Below are positions 57,706 through 64,000 of a DNA stretch of 64,000 nucleotides, piece after piece. Position 1 is the first letter of the stretch. Each line of letters opens with the position of its first letter. The stretch lies in NCBI GenBank assembly GCA_963555705.1, contig OY743170.1, positions 28,347,362-28,411,361 of the forward strand. Reading direction: 5' to 3'. The position numbers and the translations under genes are program-made. The notes under the pieces were generated by a model that was given only the letters and a program-made list of their open reading frames with translations, was not told where the DNA came from and did no database searches. The DNA comes from Ligustrum vulgare. Lineage: Eukaryota > Streptophyta > Magnoliopsida > Lamiales > Oleaceae.

Positions 57706-58117
57706 ACAACTTAATTAAATAGAAATTAACAATCTTAGTTAGTTAAGCCCCTATTTGGTAGGGATTGAAATTTGATTTTTAGAAGATTTTAATAGAAGTT
57801 GATGAAATATTTGGTTGAAAAGTTGTAGGTCCCATGAAGTTGTGGTTAAAACTAATTGTTGACTTTGATTTGGATTAAAATATTTTTTAAATCGCACCAA
57901 ACATGGGCTAAATAAATAAAAACACATAGAATTGCACTTAAACAACTTATAAACATTCTAATTGGCACATTGATCGAGACGACGTCAAAGTACTTCCACT
58001 ATCAAAGAAATAAATTTATTAACAATAATAATTACCAATTAAATAATTTTTAATGGCAATAACATAAACATTACATGAACTTCAAGAAAACACGTAAAAG
58101 AAAAATGTGGTATTACA

Positions 58118-58577
58118 ATTTCTTACTCTCTAAAAGAAATTTCATCCTCAAATTAGCAATTACCAGAAAATGTGAATACTTGGCATGCATTCCGTCCTCA
58201 TGAAAATCCAATGACTTATGGCCTAGAATTTGATAGTTTTCATTGTTGTTTCACTCTTGGATGCCATATCAAGATAACACTCTTAGATTGTTAAAAATAA
58301 TGGGATATGGTAGAGGAACTCAACCACAAGTTATGGTGAAGAATTTTGCAACAAAATACAATGGAAAAATTGACTTGTATCATGTAGAATGTTATCCTAA
58401 AAGCGTTATTTGATAATAGGGGGTGCAATGAAGACTGGCTTACTCCCTCTATAATAGTTGATAATAGGGGTGAACAAATAAACCGTCAACCCGCTAAACC
58501 GAATCAAACCGCAACAAATGGTTTGGTTTGATTCGGTTTCTGAAGATAGCCTTTTCTGCTAAATCTATCTCTACTTT
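58118..58577. other. Intergenic stretch with a 14-bp perfect hairpin
   Basis: AACCGAATCAAACC (58497-58510) pairs exactly with GGTTTGATTCGGTT (58525-58538) across a 14-base loop, next to aggggtgaacaaataaaccg. Such ends are common on plant hAT-type MITEs, but no second terminus was found. Nothing else is seen. Confidence 0.5.
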
Positions 58578-59375
58578 TTACTTGTTTTCCATTAAACTAA
58601 CTTCTCTTGTCATATCAGCCATAAGGATTTCATTTGGACTTTCTGCATCTTGGTTTTTCTCTTTACTTTTATTCCGGACTTCCTCATCTGTGAACCATCT
58701 AGTAGGAGGAGGAAGTATTCTAGGAGGTGATCCATACTTTTCAGAGCGTGGTACTCTCACTTTCCTTTTGGGCATTTTATATAGCAAATAAAAGTTGAAA
58801 GAACGTCCAGACGGTTTGCCTAATAGATCTACTTCACGGACACCTTCTTGATATAGTTTCTTCAACAATTTGTTGCGCGATACCCCTTGCTTCTTCACTT
58901 CTACTTCTAAATTAAAATCTTCTTAGATGTCTGTCATGTCATCGTCCTCCTCCTCATAACATACCTCCTGAGATGTTTGGCCTTCTTGGCATACTAACAC
59001 ACATGCTTCTTCCTCATCTTCTTCTCTTTCTCCTTCATTGTTTTCCTTACTTCTAAATTCATTGGCCACCAAGCAATTGTTAGCCATGACCAGGGGTATA
59101 GTGCCGAATTGAACGGGAAGGGGTTGCTCTGGATCCTCCTCATCTTCATTTTGCTTGCTGCGTTCAAATTTTAACTTCCCAAAAGAACTTTCTGGTGCTT
59201 TTTCTACTGATTCCCCTATACTTTTTTCCTTACTGTCATAAAGGACATTCTTGTTAACCATTTTGAGTAATTTAGGTGCCTCAAGATGTGATGATCCCTG
59301 TTGTTGTCTCATCATCCTCCCATAGTTTCTCTGAAAAAGCTTTTGTTGTGTCATGGTCATCTCATTGAAAGGCAC
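58578..59375 (-). CDS. Two unidentified acidic/basic ORFs, possibly retroelement spacer
   Basis: 58923-59375 (150 codons) starts MPFNEMTMTQQKLFQRNYGR, has a central GTIPLVMANNCLVANEFRSK and ends very acidic (EGEREEDEEEACVLV, CYEEEDDDMTDI). 58578-58898 (106 codons) is basic (MPKRKVRVPRSEKYGSPPRI, LPPPTRWFTDEEVRNKSKEK). They may be one gene interrupted by the stop at 58923-58925. Further frames upstream to ~59520 read KPMNNRRTFRPQPHQPNV. The MT.TQ….R opening recalls the gag-to-protease linker of some plant gypsy elements, but no knuckle or protease motif is visible. I do not recognise the family. Confidence 0.4.
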
Positions 59376-59863
59376 AACCCTTCCTGCATTATACTGGAAT
59401 GAATGTCATACATTTGGCTGATGAGGTTGTGGTCTGAACGTCCTCCTGTTGTTCATCGGCTTGACCTACTTTTCAAAAGGCGTCTTTCTAAATGATAACA
59501 TACCTCATCCCCCGTCGGGTTGGAAACTGGGAACAAAACTAGGATAACTGTAATGTCCCCATGTCCTCATTTCTTCCACAATCGTTCTCACCTAAAAGTG
59601 ATGTCCTATGTTTGGAAAAGTTGATCGACAGACTTAGCTTGTTAACTTATTCATGGTGTCATGTAAAGTTCTTTTTTCCTTGGCCATATTGTCATAATGT
59701 ATTCTTTCATTTTGAATGAACTTTTCCATGTTATGAACATATTACAAATTTACCTGTTCAACCACATCTTAAGTTCACCAATCAATAAAACCCTAAACCA
59801 AAACTGTCACTTTCTCTCTAGCCCTAGGCTATTTGGGGGATTTTTTCTCTTCGTCGCCGTCAT
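59376..59863. other. Spacer between the unknown ORFs and the LINE-like region
   Basis: Contains the frayed upstream frame of the unknown minus-strand ORF (to ~59520). From about 59790 on the plus strand it becomes a C-rich leader (aaccctaaaccaaaactgtc, tctctctagccctaggc) that probably begins the LINE-like transcript. Confidence 0.4.
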
Positions 59864-61510
59864 CCATGAATCCGGCCTCCTCACCGGATTTATCACCGGT
59901 GCTTCATCCCCACTCCGGCGGCTTCCATCCCCCCATCCATCCATCATTGCAAAATCCACAAACAACCACCCTAAGTACTCATATTAAACCAGAAAACCAC
60001 AATTTCTTGGCTTCTCAACCGAACCCTTTATCCCCCTCCAACGTCGCAGGCGTTGACCCCATCGGTCGCAGACTAACACCATCTCCCTATCCTTTCCAAA
60101 CCTCCTGAACCTCCTCCGCGAATCATCCACAAACAATCCCCCAACTACCCCCTTTAGCGTTCGTCGCGCATAGGACTCATCTGAAAACCCTAGGCTCAAT
60201 TTTAGGGCATTCAAGTGCAGGGTGTTTTGCTTTGATTCTGGTCCAGGGATTGATTCCATTGGTTTTAGAACACCCAAAAACCCCTGGGGTAGCCTCCGTC
60301 CATCAACATTCATCCGAAAGTCCCACATTAGGAAGCGTGACCACAGCTGTCCCATCGATTTTGTACTGTTTTGATTAGAATATGGTTATGGGACCTACGC
60401 TATTGGTTTCAGAGGCCCCAATTTACCTCAGGGTAGTCCTGGATTCCATTTCTCACGAGTGATGTTCAACATTGGGAAATGTGCCATTTGGCACGCATTT
60501 CAAGGCAACAGGTTCTGCTGCAAATTTGGGTCTGCAATAATCACCATTGGCTCCAGAGCACGTGAAATCCATGGAAATGTTATCAAATCTAGTTAATTCT
60601 GTCAATTGTGAGTTGAATTCTACATTCAAAAATGCTCATTTTGGCACGAATTTCGAGGCAGCAACTTCTGATGCGAATTTGGCCATGAAACCTTCACCAG
60701 CAGCTCTAGAACATCTGAACACCTTGGATTTGTCATCCATCTCGAAAAATGTTTTGAATCATGGTACACTGGGAATTGAGCCAATAAGCACGCATATCAA
60801 GGCAGCAATTTCTGTGCTTTCTGCTACGAATCTAATCAAGAGACCTGCTCCATTTGCTCCAGAACACCAAAAAAAGGTTGGGGTCACTCCCTTTGTTTCT
60901 GGAACTCCTGGATCTATTGCATTGGGAAGCGTACCTCTGAGCACGCAAAATGAGGTGGTAAATTCAGATGCTACAGCCTCAAACCAAAACTCCAGATCTT
61001 TTCCAACCACTTTAGCACCTTCTAAAACATTTGAAAAGACCCCCATCGATTCTTTGGTGAAGAGTAATGCCCCTTTGAGTCAGTTTTCTCCACCCAGGGA
61101 TACACGGAGGCCACCTGAGCATGTGCAACCCCCACCACAAAGTACTGCCCCGCGAGGTAATACAGCTCCACCTCATACTATTGAGACATCTGCTACAATT
61201 CCTGGGAAGATATCTTATGCAGTTTCCTTGGCTGAAAACCCAACTATTACTCAGACTGAGTAGAGCCAAAATAAGTCCTTTGTATCAGTTACGCAGGCAC
61301 CCCCGGATTCTTTTCTCCATAGGTTCGCTACTAAGACCCCCTCATTACACTTGAATGAGCCTGCTGTTAGTTTTGATGATGTGGATGAGAAATTTCTAGC
61401 TGCGCCATACAAGTTCACACTAGTTGGAAAATTTATGAATAGGAAACCTCATATCAATAAGGTTCGTGAGAGTTTTTCAAAATAGGTGCTTTCAAATTTC
61501 ATAACTGGAG
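59864..61510 (+). pseudogene. LINE ORF1-like (DUF4283-type) with five in-frame repeats
   Basis: A Pro/Ser-rich N-terminus (MNPASSPDLSPVLHPHSGGF, stop near 60107) is followed by five degenerate repeats of 48-51 codons, the last three inside the 238-codon frame 60547-61263. After a TAG at 61261 the frame goes on as SQNKSFVSVTQAPPDSFLHR and LNEPAVSFDDVDEKFLAAPY, then KFTLVGKFMNRKPHINKVRE, which resembles the start of the DUF4283 domain of plant L1-like ORF1 proteins. It stops at 61483-61485 and no endonuclease or RT follows. A low-copy host gene of similar composition cannot be excluded. Confidence 0.5.
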
Positions 61511-62219
61511 AGAAGGATGGCTGATTCCCCCCCCCCCCCTTCACCCTGGAGAGAGTCGACTCTCTCATGTACCTATATCGCTCTATACACCATCCATAAT
61601 CCAAACAAAGATCATCCTTCTGGCACAATGACTACCTTAAGTAAATGATAATAATTTTTACAAATTCATTTTCCTAAAACTTACTTGTCCATCAAATTAA
61701 GCGTCCATTTGGTAAAATATATTCAAGTTATATATCTTAGGAACATCTTCATTTAATTTTACTTTTCTTGATTACCCTAATAATAAGAATTACCAGTATA
61801 AGCAAATTGCAAGACTAGCATACAAAGAAAGGAAGATCTTTAGTACTGAATACATAGTTGTCAAGCTTGTCATCCCAAAAAGAAAATGTGGACTTCGGAG
61901 TGTGATATAAAACATGTACATGAAAACGACAACGATGTTATAACATATCAAGAGGTAATGAACTTTGATTAGAGGTATGTTCGTTTTATATGTGTGATTT
62001 TTTTCCCTCTTATTTCATCAATATATTTGCACCTTTACACTTCAGGATAATGAAGAGGACCTCAATATATTTGATTATACATAATATTTTATCACAGGAT
62101 AGGTATATTTAAATGCAAAGCATAAATATATCATAAATATCCAACTCTTACTACTGTCATGCAATATCTTGTTTTGCATTGATAATGTAGTTTTTTCATA
62201 GTCAAGATTTATTATGTAA
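61511..62219. other. Spacer with a C-homopolymer
   Basis: A C-run at 61528-61539 ends the LINE-like sequence. gagagagtcgactctct (61550-61566) is a near-perfect short palindrome. The rest is AT-rich; near 61795-61910 faint transposase leader sequence may begin. No ORF. Confidence 0.4.
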
Positions 62220-64000
62220 TTGGGTTCATGCGACTGGGAAGGAGCTTGGTATGGTTATTGTTGTGACTCATTTTGAGATTGGTAGATGTGGACACAAGGC
62301 TCGAATATGATTTGGATGTGAGGGTGGAGGAAAATATAGAAAGCATAAAAGTAACCATAACCATGAACCAAAGAAAAAGAGATCTGTAGGCTCACGTAAG
62401 TGTGAGTGTCCATTTGATCTAAGTGGTGTTAAATTAGTGAATGATGATGATTGGATGGTGAAGGTAATATGTGGAGTTCATAATCATCCTGTAGCACTAC
62501 ATTTGGAAGGACATCCTTATGTGAGAAGATTAACAAGTGAAGAGGAGAAGATTTTAGCAAACATTTCAAGAAGCTTGGTAAAGCCGAGGAATAAATTGAT
62601 GACTTAAAAGACAGGAATCTAAACAATGTTAGCACAATAAGGACAATTTACAATGCTCGTGGAAGACAATGATTGGTTGAGAAGGCAGGAAAGACTCAAA
62701 TGCAACAGTAAATGGTAAGTTATGAGAACATAATTATATCGAGTGGCATAGGTATGATACTAAAACCGATGAAGTTAGAGATCTATTCTTTGCACATCCA
62801 ACATGTGTGGATAAGTTACAAGCATTTCCATGTGTCCTTGTCATGGATTGATAAGACAAATAGGTACAAGCATCCTCTTTTTGAGATTGTTGGGGTTACT
62901 TCGACTCAAATGATTTTTTCGGTTGCTTTTGTTTTCATAGAATCTGAACGAGAAGCAAATTATATTTGGGCGATGGAAAATTTGAAAACACTGATGAATC
63001 GAAATGCGCTGCCTCTTGTCATTGTAACAGATAGGAAGTTGGCACTTATTCAAGCAATTGAAAGGATTTTTCTTAATGTCAAACATTTATTGTGCACTTG
63101 GCACATATCAAAAAATGTTGCTGCTAATACAAAGAAGTATTTCGAACTGAAAGAAGATTGGGATACTTTCTATAGAAATTGGAGCGAACTTGTGGCCTCT
63201 ACTTCGAATGATATATATATATATATGAAAACTTGACCAAAAATTTGTTTCTGAAATTTGGAAAATTTTCCAAGGATCTTGGTTGAGTAAGTATAAGTAG
63301 AAATTTGTTGCTGCATGGACAAATAAAATTATGCACTTTGGTAATGTCACGACAAATAGGTAATGTGTTTGCTAATTTATTAATATTTGAAATATTCTTT
63401 GCTTTATAGATTAGATGAATAAAATATTATATATGTATGCAAGCCAAATAAATTACTCGTTTATGCAGGGTTGAGAATGCACATTCTAGATTAAAGAAAC
63501 TCCTCGGATCATCACAATGTGATTTTGAAACTTCATGGAAAGTTATGCATTATCTTTTGGAATTGTTATTAACTTAGATAAGGGATTTGTTCAAGCAAAG
63601 CATGAAATTGGTTCAACATCACTTCAAGCATAGCATTTTCAGAGAATTGCGAGGTTTGGTGTAAAAAAATGCAATGAATTTTATTTCAGTTGAGGCAAAG
63701 CAAGCAGAACGGATTGGTTTCGACAAAAGTGCTTGTCATTGCATTATTAGATCCACACATGGTTTTCCATGTGCATGTGGAATCTCAGAATACCTATTAT
63801 CAAGTCGACCGATTCCTTTGTCATCCGTGCACACACTGGAGGAAATTAGACATTTTGGTTCCATCGCATGAGGCTTCTTCCGAGTTGAATATTGTGGTTG
63901 AGTTGGAGAAAATTCAAAACTATTTTAATGCATGTGATGATGCAGGTAAATTAATGTTTAAAATGAAGTTACGAGAAATGTATGAACCCTCGATTACTTC
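62220..64000 (+). pseudogene. FAR1-type/MULE transposase, incomplete at window end
   Basis: N-terminal FAR1/WRKY-like zinc-binding region: FEIGRCGHKAR…FGCEGGGKYRKHK, SRKCECPFDLSGVKLV, DDDWMVKVICGVHNHPVALH. Then SEEEKILANISRSLVKPRNK, HRYDTKTDEVRDLFFAHPTC and VDKLQAFPCVLVMD (first catalytic Asp). About five bases are lost after this Asp, shifting into frame 62712-63236: KTNRYKHPLFEIVGVTSTQM, LVIVTDRKLALIQAIERIF (second Asp), HLLCTWHISKNVAAN. A GT-AG intron (63360-63468) splits TTNR|VENAHSRLKKLLGSS. The C-terminal SWIM-like finger is ACHCIIRSTHGFPCAC. Later in the same frame comes ELNIVVELEKIQNYF after a one-base slip near 63831. It closely follows plant MULE proteins annotated FAR1-RELATED SEQUENCE-like and continues beyond 64000. 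Confidence 0.8.

Larger units (their letters stand above)
54132..58117 (-). mobile_element. Family F LTR (F2), interrupted by an Athila-like solo LTR
   Basis: Homologous to F1 across its length: start TGCTTAACACCCTAAG (F1: TGTAACACCCCAAG), shared gtagagggacatcacaacca, ggtgagctaaagctcagtaa and the inverted LTR start TGTAATACCACATTTTTC at 58117. Without the 1423-bp insert and its duplicated 5 bp it is about 2.56 kb. It carries a CA/GT/GA microsatellite (55802-55862) and two near-identical GTGTGATAATTGGGGTTG blocks (55940, 55998). No convincing target duplication, so whether it is solo or part of a truncated element is open. Confidence 0.75.

Overview
This 64 kb window looks like nuclear DNA from a flowering plant. 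It is AT-rich and built almost entirely of nested, decayed transposable elements. The evidence is plant-type Ty3/gypsy and Ty1/copia retrotransposons primed by initiator Met-tRNA, an Athila-type element, Cassandra elements carrying 5S rRNA-derived domains, plant PIF/Harbinger and FAR1/MULE transposase remnants, and LINE fragments. I cannot name the species. I found no intact host gene, tRNA gene, CRISPR array or organelle-derived segment. The setting is gene-poor heterochromatin, possibly pericentromeric.

Layout. 1-2406: part of a long LTR (family T) inserted in another element's LTR. 2407-14748: a cluster of one Ty3/gypsy family (family G) in both orientations. Its copies carry gag and protease, or only a protease and an acidic tail, and no copy has reverse transcriptase or integrase. 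Its LTRs hold arrays of the palindrome ACGGCCGT at helically phased spacings. 14922-15320: a 62-bp minisatellite. 15486-16480: a Harbinger ORF1 remnant. 17470-24145: two opposed copia remnants interrupted by a 3.1 kb solo LTR (T2). 25487-27430: a LINE-like RNase H fragment split by a solo LTR. 27655-41000: an Athila element whose 5' LTR received Cassandra insertions and whose pol received a 2.7 kb solo LTR (T3). 41109-50505: a copia element interrupted by a 1.15 kb Harbinger-type element and by an LTR of family F. 51400-54128: a plant transposon protein fragment and more copia. 54132-58117: a second family F LTR containing an Athila-like solo LTR. 58578-59375: unidentified acidic ORFs. 59864-61510: a LINE ORF1-like region with in-frame repeats. 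62220-64000: a FAR1/MULE transposase pseudogene running off the window.

How the parts relate. The elements do not form a pathway. They are independent insertions whose order can be read from nesting and target-site duplications (ATTCT, AATCC, ACAAC, TTA and probably ACACA). The least expected signal is in family G: about 40 near-identical palindromes in six LTR copies, spaced at about 20-23, 31, 43-44 or 52-54 bp, which are close to whole turns of B-DNA. The same family keeps a GATTCG/CGAATC hairpin before its polypurine tract and an acidic tail ORF in its RT-less copies. Together these suggest a non-autonomous lineage with its own protein-binding cis-element.
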